Assembly: GCA_965215045.1 (NCBI GenBank) | Contig: OZ244031.1 | Location: 62,001-126,000 of the forward strand | Direction of reading: 5' to 3' | DNA from: G965215045 sp965215045 | GTDB taxonomy: Bacteria > Pseudomonadota > Gammaproteobacteria > JABABF01 | Length of the DNA: 64,000 nt | Shown here: piece after piece, positions 46,718-57,448 of the stretch | How positions within the stretch are numbered: the first letter of the stretch is position 1 | How the letters are laid out: each line of letters starts with the position of its first letter | Program-made: the position numbers and the translations under genes | Notes under the pieces: model-generated | Seen by the model: the letters and a program-made list of their open reading frames with translations, nothing else | Database searches by the model: none | What the model was told of the DNA's origin: nothing

Positions 46718-47594
46718 CATTAGTGAACCCGCCTTCCTTCGCCTGCGGAAAAATCAGCTGCTGGTTGAGAAAGACGGCGAACTCGCAGCCAGCATCCCGG
46801 TCGAAGACCTGGGCGTACTCATTCTGCAACATCCCGCCATCTCGCTGACCCAGTCGCTGGTCATCGCCTGCCAGCAGAACAATACGGTCATTGTCTTCTG
46901 TGACCGGAAATACCTTCCCTACTCCGTGCTCCTGCCGATCAGCGAAGGGCACAGCCTGCACAGCAAAATACTGCAACAGCAGATTGCAGTTTCCAAGCCA
47001 AGCAAAAAACAGCTGTGGCAGCAGGTGATCCGCCATAAAATCACCCAGCAGGCCGACACCCTGGAGCGCTTGGATATGGACGCCCGGGCTTTGCACCGCA
47101 TGTTGCCAAAGGTCAAAAGCGGGGACAAGGAAAATCACGAGGCACAGGCCGCACAGCTCTACTGGCACCTGCTGATGGGCAACCGCTTCCGGCGCGACCC
47201 GAATGCGGAGGGCCTCAACGCCCTGCTCAACTACGGCTATGCGATTATCCGCTCGATGATTGCCCGGGCCCTGGTCAGCAGCGGATTACATCCCGCCCTG
47301 GGCCTGCACCATCGGAACCAGTACAACGGGCTGTGCCTGGCAGATGACCTCATGGAACCCTTCCGTCCCTGGGTGGACCTACTGGTGCAAAAAATCGCAG
47401 AAACCGACCCGCAACCGGAAGTCTGCCGGGAACACAAGCAACCCCTGCTCGAGCTACTGAATGAGCAAGTGCAATGGAAAGACGGCAGACTGCCGCTCAT
47501 GGTCGCCAGTCATCACTTGGCGGCCGACTTCAAATCTGTACTTTTCGGAGAGAGCAAAAGGCTGGATATCCCGGTCAGAATGTCTGCAAACTGA
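46698..47594 (+). CDS. cas1: CRISPR-associated endonuclease Cas1 (type II)
   Basis: Integrase that inserts new spacers as a complex with Cas2. 298 residues, matching type II Cas1. Metal-binding residues Glu148 (NHEAQAAQLYW), His205 (LGLHHRNQYNGLCLADDLME) and Glu220 (LMEPFRPW) are all present, so adaptation should be catalytically possible. N-terminal beta domain LLVEKDGELAASIPVEDLG. The ATG lies inside the end of cas9 (20-bp overlap), indicating coupled translation. Confidence 0.96.
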   Translation: MIKRTVDISEPAFLRLRKNQLLVEKDGELAASIPVEDLGVLILQHPAISLTQSLVIACQQNNTVIVFCDRKYLPYSVLLPISEGHSLHSKILQQQIAVSKPSKKQLWQQVIRHKITQQADTLERLDMDARALHRMLPKVKSGDKENHEAQAAQLYWHLLMGNRFRRDPNAEGLNALLNYGYAIIRSMIARALVSSGLHPALGLHHRNQYNGLCLADDLMEPFRPWVDLLVQKIAETDPQPEVCREHKQPLLELLNEQVQWKDGRLPLMVASHHLAADFKSVLFGESKRLDIPVRMSAN

Positions 47595-47597
47595 GCC

Positions 47598-47930
47598 ATG
47601 GGCAGTTTTGGCGGGATGCATACCATGTGGGTGATCGTGCTGTTTGACCTCCCCACCGATACGAAAACAGCGAGAAAGCAGTACGCCCTGTTCCGCAAAC
47701 ACCTGCTCATCGACGGCTTCAGCATGATGCAGTATTCCGTCTACATGCGGCATTGCGCCAGTGATGAAAACGCCCAAGTTCACGTCAAAAGGGTGCAGCA
47801 TTGCCTGCCCCCGGACGGCGAGGTGCGGATCCTGAAGATCACCGACAAGCAGTTCGGCAAGATACAGGTCTACTACGGAAAAAGGCGCAAACCCACCGAG
47901 CAGGCCCCCAGCCAGCTGGAATTTCTATAG
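47598..47930 (+). CDS. cas2: CRISPR-associated protein Cas2
   Basis: Small ferredoxin-fold partner of Cas1 in spacer acquisition. 110 residues: VIVLFDLPTDTKTARKQYALFRKHLLIDGFSMMQYSVYMR is the family core, with the metal-site Asp in LFDLPT. The start is uncertain among three Met (47598, 47616, 47625); 47598 is used because it is 3 bp after cas1. The stop is 49 bp before the first CRISPR repeat. Confidence 0.94.
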   Translation: MGSFGGMHTMWVIVLFDLPTDTKTARKQYALFRKHLLIDGFSMMQYSVYMRHCASDENAQVHVKRVQHCLPPDGEVRILKITDKQFGKIQVYYGKRRKPTEQAPSQLEFL

Positions 47931-47979
47931 GCCCCCTACCCCGGAATATCCAGGAAAATCAGTCTGCTGCGGCGCGGAC

Positions 47980-50900
47980 AGTCTAACGAACCGGGGCCGA
48001 ACCGCAAATCACAAACCGCAAAGTCTAACGAACCGGGGCCGAACCGCAAATCACAACCAAAGTCTAACGAACCGGGGCCGAACCGCAAATCACAACCAAA
48101 TCGCTACGATTGAAACGAAGTTTGCGAGTCTAACGAACCGGGGCCGAACCGCAAATCACAACGCTTCTGGCTCCCCGCTCATGGCTCCTCCAAGTCTAAC
48201 GAACCGGGGCCGAACCGCAAATCACAACCCAACAGCGTGCGCGGGGATTTTGCGGTGGAGTCTAACGAACCGGGGCCGAACCGCAAATCACAACCGGGGG
48301 CGTAGGCCCCCACGCGCCGAGGCAGTCTAACGAACCGGGGCCGAACCGCAAATCACAACCCGAAGAACAGCGGCGGCTGGCCGGCGCAAAGTCTAACGAA
48401 CCGGGGCCGAACCGCAAATCACAACCAGACCCGGAGGCGGTTATTTATCATTGGAGTCTAACGAACCGGGGCCGAACCGCAAATCACAACATCGGAAACG
48501 CGGTGGTCCCGCCGCACGCGAGTCTAACGAACCGGGGCCGAACCGCAAATCACAACCGGCTCGCCGGGGCCATCCAAAGCGTTGCCAAGTCTAACGAACC
48601 GGGGCCGAACCGCAAATCACAACGCCGGCCAGGCGCGGCCCCCAGTGCTGGAAAGTCTAACGAACCGGGGCCGAACCGCAAATCACAACTTAACCTTGAC
48701 GATTACAGCGAGGGCGATTAGTCTAACGAACCGGGGCCGAACCGCAAATCACAACGCCGGAGATGTGCACGCGCTTGGGCGAGTTAGTCTAACGAACCGG
48801 GGCCGAACCGCAAATCACAACGCCCTGGTGGCCCGGCCCTGGTGGCCCGGCAGTCTAACGAACCGGGGCCGAACCGCAAATCACAACCAAAAAAATACTC
48901 CAGCACGCTATGATTTTAGTCTAACGAACCGGGGCCGAACCGCAAATCACAACCCGCTTAGGGAAAAGCCACCACCGCCCGTAAGTCTAACGAACCGGGG
49001 CCGAACCGCAAATCACAACCAGCAAATCCTGCAGGGCCTTGGCCTTGCCAGTCTAACGAACCGGGGCCGAACCGCAAATCACAACCACCCTCACCAAAGA
49101 CACTGCCACGCCACCAGTCTAACGAACCGGGGCCGAACCGCAAATCACAACCTCGCTCGGCCGAGGTGTTGCAAAACACAAAGTCTAACGAACCGGGGCC
49201 GAACCGCAAATCACAACCCCCCGGGGGGTGTTGCCCCCGGTGAGCTTAGTCTAACGAACCGGGGCCGAACCGCAAATCACAACGCAAGATGGGTCTCGCG
49301 CTGGTCGCTGCTTAGTCTAACGAACCGGGGCCGAACCGCAAATCACAACCATTCACAACCGCGCGCAAAAAGTTTACCGAGTCTAACGAACCGGGGCCGA
49401 ACCGCAAATCACAACACCATTCTGTGTCCGCATCAATGTCGGGGAAGTCTAACGAACCGGGGCCGAACCGCAAATCACAACTGTCGCTGCGCACGGCGTT
49501 TACGCTGCTGCAGTCTAACGAACCGGGGCCGAACCGCAAATCACAACACAGGCGCATCGCAGTCGCGTGTCCCGTGTAGTCTAACGAACCGGGGCCGAAC
49601 CGCAAATCACAACGCTATGAGGACGACATCAACGACCTGCTCGAGTCTAACGAACCGGGGCCGAACCGCAAATCACAACTCCGCGGCAAACTTGGTCTCC
49701 ACCATCGCCAGTCTAACGAACCGGGGCCGAACCGCAAATCACAACTGGCAACCGCCGCCAATGCCGCGGTGATGCAGTCTAACGAACCGGGGCCGAACCG
49801 CAAATCACAACTCCGCGTGGTGGGCAAAGCCCCCGCTGTACAGTCTAACGAACCGGGGCCGAACCGCAAATCACAACCCGCCGAAGACGACGCAGCGAGG
49901 ATAGAAAGTCTAACGAACCGGGGCCGAACCGCAAATCACAACAGGCGGAGTTTGCAAAGCCTATGGCATTGGAGTCTAACGAACCGGGGCCGAACCGCAA
50001 ATCACAACGAGCCAGAGCCGGGGGCCCAAGTGTTCAAAAGTCTAACGAACCGGGGCCGAACCGCAAATCACAACATGTAAAGATTTCCCCACCGCTTTTG
50101 CGAGAGTCTAACGAACCGGGGCCGAACCGCAAATCACAACGCTCCTTCGCATGTACCCAGCACCCGACCAAGTCTAACGAACCGGGGCCGAACCGCAAAT
50201 CACAACCCATCTCCGCAGAGATGTGAAGGTCAGACGAGTCTAACGAACCGGGGCCGAACCGCAAATCACAACCTATTTTGCCGGATGACATCCTGGAGGA
50301 AGAGTCTAACGAACCGGGGCCGAACCGCAAATCACAACATCATTGCAATGATAGTGATAGCGGCGGTGAGTCTAACGAACCGGGGCCGAACCGCAAATCA
50401 CAACGGAAGCACAACAACCGCAGCTCACCCTTTGAGTCTAACGAACCGGGGCCGAACCGCAAATCACAACTACTACGAGCGGCGAAATCAAAACCTTTAT
50501 AGTCTAACGAACCGGGGCCGAACCGCAAATCACAACCCACCTGGTACTTGCTACCTGGAGCCACGAGTCTAACGAACCGGGGCCGAACCGCAAATCACAA
50601 CGGTGAGTGGCGTGTGGGGAGTGCACCCCCGAGTCTAACGAACCGGGGCCGAACCGCAAATCACAACGCACCTTGAGCCGGCTGCCGATCCGGGTGCAGT
50701 CTAACGAACCGGGGCCGAACCGCAAATCACAACCGCAAATCACCTGTACGGCCCGATGGAGTAAGTCTAACGAACCGGGGCCGAACCGCAAATCACAACA
50801 ATATTAGCTAATCAAGTGTGTTTATCGGTAGTCTAACGAACCGGGGCCGAACCGCAAATCACAACCACAGACGACTTCATGCCAGAAATCGCGAGAGTCT

Positions 50901-53900
50901 AACGAACCGGGGCCGAACCGCAAATCACAACCACCGAAGGCCCCGTTGTAGATTACGAGTAAGTCTAACGAACCGGGGCCGAACCGCAAATCACAACCCG
51001 TCAGTGCGGACACGCCTACGGCGATCGAGTCTAACGAACCGGGGCCGAACCGCAAATCACAACGCGTGGCGTCGCGGTAGTCGTGGCTTCCGTAGTCTAA
51101 CGAACCGGGGCCGAACCGCAAATCACAACGGATGCCCGTGCGTCATCGCGTGTCCGCCGAGTCTAACGAACCGGGGCCGAACCGCAAATCACAACAGCCG
51201 GAACTCAGGGGGAAGCCCCTCGCCCAGTCTAACGAACCGGGGCCGAACCGCAAATCACAACACTCCGTCCGAATATACGCCGGATTCTTGGAGTCTAACG
51301 AACCGGGGCCGAACCGCAAATCACAACCCAGGGAGGGCGGCATCCCCGAGCGCCGGGAGTCTAACGAACCGGGGCCGAACCGCAAATCACAACCCGTGTC
51401 GCCGCCTGGCTGCGTCTGCCGAAAGTCTAACGAACCGGGGCCGAACCGCAAATCACAACACTTCCCATCGTCTAAATCCTCTTGCCAAAAGTCTAACGAA
51501 CCGGGGCCGAACCGCAAATCACAACTTAGTGGTACCAGCCCAACAAAGGCGGTTTAGTCTAACGAACCGGGGCCGAACCGCAAATCACAACTTTCACGCT
51601 TATGGGGGAATGACTTATGAGAGTCTAACGAACCGGGGCCGAACCGCAAATCACAACTCGATCAGTTCGGCCCTCTCGTTATCCATTAGTCTAACGAACC
51701 GGGGCCGAACCGCAAATCACAACGAGCCGGAGAGGTAAGCCAACCTCCGAGGTAGTCTAACGAACCGGGGCCGAACCGCAAATCACAACGACTGGCACCG
51801 AATCGTTCCGCAGCTAAATAGTCTAACGAACCGGGGCCGAACCGCAAATCACAACCCGTTGGTACCGGCATAACGGGACGGACTGAGTCTAACGAACCGG
51901 GGCCGAACCGCAAATCACAACGCCATCGCTTCCTGGGCCTGCTCTATGTGAGTCTAACGAACCGGGGCCGAACCGCAAATCACAACTGAGGTCATGCTCT
52001 GGCCCGATGTCTTCGTAGTCTAACGAACCGGGGCCGAACCGCAAATCACAACCCATATACTCATCTCCACTTATGCCGTAATAGTCTAACGAACCGGGGC
52101 CGAACCGCAAATCACAACAATGCGCCGGGTTTGAACTTCGGTGGGCCGAGTCTAACGAACCGGGGCCGAACCGCAAATCACAACCACTACTCAGCGGGGG
52201 CTAGTAAGGAAGGCAGTCTAACGAACCGGGGCCGAACCGCAAATCACAACATACCATCAGGACAATAGCTGACATTTTTGAGTCTAACGAACCGGGGCCG
52301 AACCGCAAATCACAACTTGCCTACAAAACACTGCGCGGCACCATAGAGTCTAACGAACCGGGGCCGAACCGCAAATCACAACACCGGCCCTGGGACAGGC
52401 ACTACTTTACAAAGTCTAACGAACCGGGGCCGAACCGCAAATCACAACCGAGCCCCGGCAGTCGCCGCAATACGGAGCAGTCTAACGAACCGGGGCCGAA
52501 CCGCAAATCACAACGGTTTTTACACCGGGCCCTCCCGAATTTTGAGTCTAACGAACCGGGGCCGAACCGCAAATCACAACCATAGCACAGCAGAAAGCCC
52601 CCACCTCCGCAGTCTAACGAACCGGGGCCGAACCGCAAATCACAACCCGCAGCTCATTGTCCAGCCGGTGCACTCGAGTCTAACGAACCGGGGCCGAACC
52701 GCAAATCACAACCAAACCCGAGAGATATATGAAATCCCTGTTAGTCTAACGAACCGGGGCCGAACCGCAAATCACAACTGGAGGCGAGCACAGCGTATGG
52801 CATGACGCAGTCTAACGAACCGGGGCCGAACCGCAAATCACAACGCTAAGGTGTACGACCCGCCGGAAGGTGTAAGTCTAACGAACCGGGGCCGAACCGC
52901 AAATCACAACACACGCAAGAGATTGAATCGGACAAAGCACAGTCTAACGAACCGGGGCCGAACCGCAAATCACAACGCCTGTGGAATGGCATAACAAGCA
53001 TAAGGAAGTCTAACGAACCGGGGCCGAACCGCAAATCACAACCAGTTGCGCGCAACACGGGACACGGGACGGAGTCTAACGAACCGGGGCCGAACCGCAA
53101 ATCACAACCCCCCCACTCGGTTCCAGCTGTGCAAGTCTAGTCTAACGAACCGGGGCCGAACCGCAAATCACAACCCCCAGGATCAAGCCCCGTAATCTTT
53201 CCAAAGTCTAACGAACCGGGGCCGAACCGCAAATCACAACACTTTGGCGGGTCTGCCAGAGAGCGGAATAAGTCTAACGAACCGGGGCCGAACCGCAAAT
53301 CACAACGGGCGCCCTGCGATTGTTGCGGCAACGACTAGTCTAACGAACCGGGGCCGAACCGCAAATCACAACACACCGAACGGCGCACCGCCCGCCAATG
53401 GGAGTCTAACGAACCGGGGCCGAACCGCAAATCACAACAGTGCGGAGTGTCGGATGACAATCACATCGAGTCTAACGAACCGGGGCCGAACCGCAAATCA
53501 CAACGCCAGTGGAGCGGTGTAAAAAGACGGGTTTAGTCTAACGAACCGGGGCCGAACCGCAAATCACAACACGACTGCGTGTCGACATGACCTTCTGCAA
53601 GTCTAACGAACCGGGGCCGAACCGCAAATCACAACGGTATCCAGGGCCGCCACCAGGGCCGGGCCAGTCTAACGAACCGGGGCCGAACCGCAAATCACAA
53701 CTGCCGGATGGGAGGGCGCTGGCCTTCGTGAGTCTAACGAACCGGGGCCGAACCGCAAATCACAACGCGCTGGAAGTATTTCATATACTCGGCGCCAGTC
53801 TAACGAACCGGGGCCGAACCGCAAATCACAACACTTGTTGCACGGACCATCTCCTCCAAAAAAGTCTAACGAACCGGGGCCGAACCGCAAATCACAACAC

Positions 53901-54820
53901 GGCGCCGGCTGGTACCCGTTCAATTTCAGTCTAACGAACCGGGGCCGAACCGCAAATCACAACATACGGTAATGGATACCCCGCAGAAGCGGTAGTCTAA
54001 CGAACCGGGGCCGAACCGCAAATCACAACATACGGTAATGGATACCCCGCAGAAGCGGTAGTCTAACGAACCGGGGCCGAACCGCAAATCACAACAATCC
54101 CCCGCAGTATCCCATCCCCCATATCAGTCTAACGAACCGGGGCCGAACCGCAAATCACAACATACGGTAATGGATACCCCGCAGAAGCGGTAGTCTAACG
54201 AACCGGGGCCGAACCGCAAATCACAACGTCCGCGTGATCCACGCGCGCGGCGTGCGAGTCTAACGAACCGGGGCCGAACCGCAAATCACAACACAGGTTG
54301 ACCTTTGCCTGGAGTTCGTTGAAGTCTAACGAACCGGGGCCGAACCGCAAATCACAACCCATGAGGTTCCCGCCCCTCATAGACACAAAGTCTAACGAAC
54401 CGGGGCCGAACCGCAAATCACAACTTTGTGAGGTGAAAGGTGCCCAGTCCCCCGAGTCTAACGAACCGGGGCCGAACCGCAAATCACAACCTAAATGGCG
54501 GCGGGCCGATGCAGATGTCGAGTCTAACGAACCGGGGCCGAACCGCAAATCACAACGCCGGGGTGGGTATGCGCATACCGCACACCAGTCTAACGAACCG
54601 GGGCCGAACCGCAAATCACAACCCCGCCATGTATGCACCGGTGCACGATTCCAGTCTAACGAACCGGGGCCGAACCGCAAATCACAACGCACCACTTCAC
54701 TGCCGTCCGCAAAATATTAGTCTAACGAACCGGGGCCGAACCGCAAATCACAACGGGCCACTATCCCAGAGCTCTGTCAGCGTGAGTCTAACGAACCGGG
54801 GCCGAACCGCAAATCACAAC
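47980..54820 (-). CRISPR. CRISPR array, 105 repeats of 36 bp, type II-C
   Basis: I located 105 repeat copies by position, the first at 47980 and the last at 54785-54820. On the crRNA (minus) strand the 36-bp repeat begins GTTGTGATTTGCGG and ends GGTTCGTTAGACT. Repeats are virtually invariant; only the copy at 47980 differs, at one terminal base. Of 104 intervals, 92 are 30 nt, nine are 29 nt, one is 31 nt, and the two nearest cas2 are only 6 and 3 nt. Three spacers are identical (53964-53993, 54030-54059, 54162-54191). Orientation comes from the tracrRNA anti-repeat. Degenerate repeat and truncated spacers at the cas2 side mark that as the old (trailer) end, so new spacers should enter near 54820. 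No conventional leader is visible there. Confidence 0.98.
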
Positions 54821-54830
54821 TGAAGGGCGT

Positions 54831-54849
54831 CCCCCCCCCCCCCCCCCCC
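54831..54849. repeat. 19-nt poly-C (poly-G on the crRNA strand) homopolymer
   Basis: Run of 19 C on the plus strand, 10 bp from the last CRISPR repeat and 3 bp before the glycosyltransferase stop codon. It occupies most of the space where a CRISPR leader would be expected. Exact length may be affected by sequencing error. Confidence 0.8.
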
Positions 54850-54852
54850 GTA

Positions 54853-55953
54853 CTACTGCGGGTAATCCTGCCAGAACTCTGTGCGCCGACCATACCCTTT
54901 CAGCCCTGCTTCCGGGGCAATGGAACTGTATTGCCGGTCGTGTTCGATCAGGAGAGGATGGGCCCACCACAGAAGGTCCACATACTGCTTGCACATATAG
55001 TGGTCCACGGGCGGCACGGTCTGTTGCGTCGCCCGTTCCAACAGGAGCTTCGCCCCTTCCGGTTTGAGCGCATAGGCGCACGTGTCCGTTACCCGGTGCC
55101 ATGGATAAAAGACCTCCCCTCCCGGCCGGCCCGGGTCGATGGACGTGAGCGAATAATCCCGGATGTACCCCGGCAGCGGTTCATTGAGAGCAATGACATG
55201 CTTGAAACGCAATGACGGGATGCTGGAATGAAACAGGGCGTCGTGTTCCAGCACGATAATGGGTTTATCCAATTCCAGGCAGCGCATCCACAGTTGAAAA
55301 TGCGAGGCGAAGCATCCCATCAGGGCATAGGGATCGTCCTCTTCAGGGTTATTTCTTATTTCCCATGCCGCATCGAAGGTCAGGTTGTGGCGGATAAAAA
55401 ATTCCTCCGAGTGGAAGCGGTCCACGGCGGGCACGATCTCTATATCATGATCTTCTCCGTACCGTTTTGCCGATGCGAGGCAGCGCTCAGCGGATGCTAC
55501 GGACAGCGGTGCATTGACCAGGGTAATCAGGAATTTCCGGTCAGGTTTCACGGGATCATCCGGCAATCTCTGCCAGCGCAGTTGCCGGACCCTGGCTTCT
55601 TCCCGCCGGGCATACCTGGCCTGGAAAGGACGCATGATGTGCGCTTTCAGAACTACCGGCAGATGGTGGGAAAGAAAAAAAACCAGTGCCCGAAGAAACC
55701 GGATATAAAAACGCCGCCACAAGACAAATCCCTTTTTGAATACCCAACGGGGACTCAGAACACGAAAAACAAACCGGGTAATCAGAACCAGGAACAAGTT
55801 TTGGTTCCGTTGGTTAAATTGCTTGTTGAATTGATACAACAACTTTTCCGGGGTTGCCGGTGCACCGAACAGGGACTGCTGGTCACTCCAACGGCGCACC
55901 CTGGAAAGACGGGATAATTTCACCCAGGTGCGCAGTTCCCGCTCGCTCATCAT
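54853..55953 (-). CDS. Glycosyltransferase family 25-like protein (LPS biosynthesis type)
   Basis: 366 residues. The C-terminal two thirds fit GT25: TLVNAPLSVASAERCLASAKRYG at the domain start, ALMGCFASHFQLWMRCLELD and PIIVLEHDALF, then DHYMCKQYVDLLWWAHPLLIEH near the end. The usual metal-binding ExDD/EDD of GT25 reads EHD here. The N-terminal 110 residues are unusual, basic and contain a hydrophobic stretch (VLWRRFYIRFLRALVFFLSH), so it may sit at the membrane. Two adjacent ATGs (55953, 55950). Its 3' end abuts the CRISPR array, so any transcript from it would run into the array in crRNA orientation. The acceptor cannot be identified. Confidence 0.78.
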   Translation of the reverse strand: MMSERELRTWVKLSRLSRVRRWSDQQSLFGAPATPEKLLYQFNKQFNQRNQNLFLVLITRFVFRVLSPRWVFKKGFVLWRRFYIRFLRALVFFLSHHLPVVLKAHIMRPFQARYARREEARVRQLRWQRLPDDPVKPDRKFLITLVNAPLSVASAERCLASAKRYGEDHDIEIVPAVDRFHSEEFFIRHNLTFDAAWEIRNNPEEDDPYALMGCFASHFQLWMRCLELDKPIIVLEHDALFHSSIPSLRFKHVIALNEPLPGYIRDYSLTSIDPGRPGGEVFYPWHRVTDTCAYALKPEGAKLLLERATQQTVPPVDHYMCKQYVDLLWWAHPLLIEHDRQYSSIAPEAGLKGYGRRTEFWQDYPQ

Positions 55954-56176
55954 GGTGTGTATTCAGGCAAATAATGGGAACAATTATATATTCCCGCCTG
56001 GGCCCGGGAAGCGGGGACGGGGCATCTGCGACGGGGGCGGCATGCTCAGTCCGACCCCATGGCGGTGCCAACCGCCTGTAGACACTGGCCGCAAAAATAG
56101 GTTATATTAATAGATTGATTTTTAAACCCCCCTTCACTCAAGGGGACACCAAGGCCGTTCAAACGGAGAAAAATCA

Positions 56177-57448
56177 ATGAGAACCGCACTTTTGTCTGGA
56201 CTCTTTCTCGCATCTCTTCTGCCCCTGGCAGGCCAAGCGGAGGAGCTCCAGCAAGGTGACACGGCCTGGGTCATGATCTCCTCGGCCCTGGTGCTGTTCA
56301 TGGTGCTGCCCGGCCTGGCCCTCCTCTATGCCGGCCTGGTACGCAGCAAAAATGTTCTCTCCATCCTCATGCAGTGCTTCATGGTGGTCTGCGTGGCCTC
56401 CATCGCCTGGATGATCATCGGCTACAGCATGGCATTCACCGGCAGCGGCCCCTTCTTCGGCGGTTTTGACCAGGTGTTCCTCAAGGGGCTCTCCCGTGCT
56501 TCCATGGCCGGCAGCATCCCGGAATCAATCTTCGTCATGTTCCAGCTGACCTTCGCCGCCATCACCCCGGCACTGATTGTCGGCGGGTTTGCCGAGCGCA
56601 TGCGCTTTTCCTCGATCCTCCTGTTCACCATTCTCTGGTCGCTGCTCGTCTATTACCCGATCGCCCACCAGGTATGGGGCGGCGGCTGGCTGGCCGGACT
56701 GGGGATCCTGGACTTCGCCGGTGGCATGGTCGTGCACCTGACGGCGGGGACGGCCGCCCTGGTCGCCGCCCTGGTGCTGGGGGTTCGCAAGCAGTTTCCG
56801 CAGGAACCGATGCCGCCGAACAACATGACGATGACGGTCACGGGTGCCGGCATTCTCTGGGTGGGATGGTTCGGTTTCAATGGCGGCAGTGCGCTGGCTG
56901 CCAACGGCGATGCGGCGATGGCCATCCTGGTGACGCAGATCTGCACCGCCGCCGCAGCCCTGACCTGGACTTTCACCGAGTGGCTCCTGCGCGGCAAGCC
57001 CAGCGTGCTGGGTGCGGTCACCGGCATGGTGGTCGGCCTGGTCGCTATCACCCCGGCCTGCGGCTTTGTCTCGCCGATGGGCGCGCTGATCATCGGCATC
57101 ACCGCCTCCCTGGTTTCCTACTCCGCCCTGCACCTGGTCAAGAGGGTCTGGCAAATCGATGACTCGCTGGACGTCTTCCCGGTGCACGGGGTGAGCGGTG
57201 CACTGGGCAGCATCCTGACCGGGATCTTCGCCAGCGAGATCCTGGGCGGCGTCGGCACGGACAAACCCATGTTCTCCCAGCTGCTCGTGCAGTTGACGGG
57301 GACGGGCTTCGTGTTCGTCTACACCCTGATCGTCACGTACATCTGCCTCAAGGTGGTGAACCCCCTTGCCAGGCTGCGCGTCGACGAGGAGGAGGAAGTC
57401 GAGGGTATCGACATCTCCCAGCACGGCGAGAGGGGCTACAACCTCTGA
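56177..57448 (+). CDS. amtB: Ammonium transporter AmtB
   Basis: Trimeric inner-membrane ammonium channel. 423 residues: cleavable signal peptide (ending LPLAGQAEE), then eleven transmembrane helices. The twin-His pore residues sit in MVVHLTAGTAALVAALVLG and VFPVHGVSGALGSILTGIF; GGFAERMRF and WVGWFGFNGGSALAANG are conserved. The C-terminal tail that GlnK binds is present (RVDEEEEVEGIDISQHGERGY). No glnK is adjacent, which is unusual for amtB. GGAG precedes the ATG. A TATATT-like stretch lies 55-75 bp upstream; I see no convincing sigma-54 site. Confidence 0.95.
   Translation: MRTALLSGLFLASLLPLAGQAEELQQGDTAWVMISSALVLFMVLPGLALLYAGLVRSKNVLSILMQCFMVVCVASIAWMIIGYSMAFTGSGPFFGGFDQVFLKGLSRASMAGSIPESIFVMFQLTFAAITPALIVGGFAERMRFSSILLFTILWSLLVYYPIAHQVWGGGWLAGLGILDFAGGMVVHLTAGTAALVAALVLGVRKQFPQEPMPPNNMTMTVTGAGILWVGWFGFNGGSALAANGDAAMAILVTQICTAAAALTWTFTEWLLRGKPSVLGAVTGMVVGLVAITPACGFVSPMGALIIGITASLVSYSALHLVKRVWQIDDSLDVFPVHGVSGALGSILTGIFASEILGGVGTDKPMFSQLLVQLTGTGFVFVYTLIVTYICLKVVNPLARLRVDEEEEVEGIDISQHGERGYNL

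Noticed and set aside
47931..47979. Leader sequence between cas2 and the first repeat
   Set aside because: Only 49 bp, no AT-rich character and adjacent to degenerate repeats, so it is more likely the trailer side.
48582..49772. Long open frames through the CRISPR array (up to 396 codons) with a repeating SLTNRGRTANHN or CDLRFGPGSLD pattern
   Set aside because: Most repeat-spacer units are 66 bp, a multiple of three, so the repeat is translated in one frame again and again. Spacers are unrelated to each other and frames break wherever a spacer is 29 or 31 nt.
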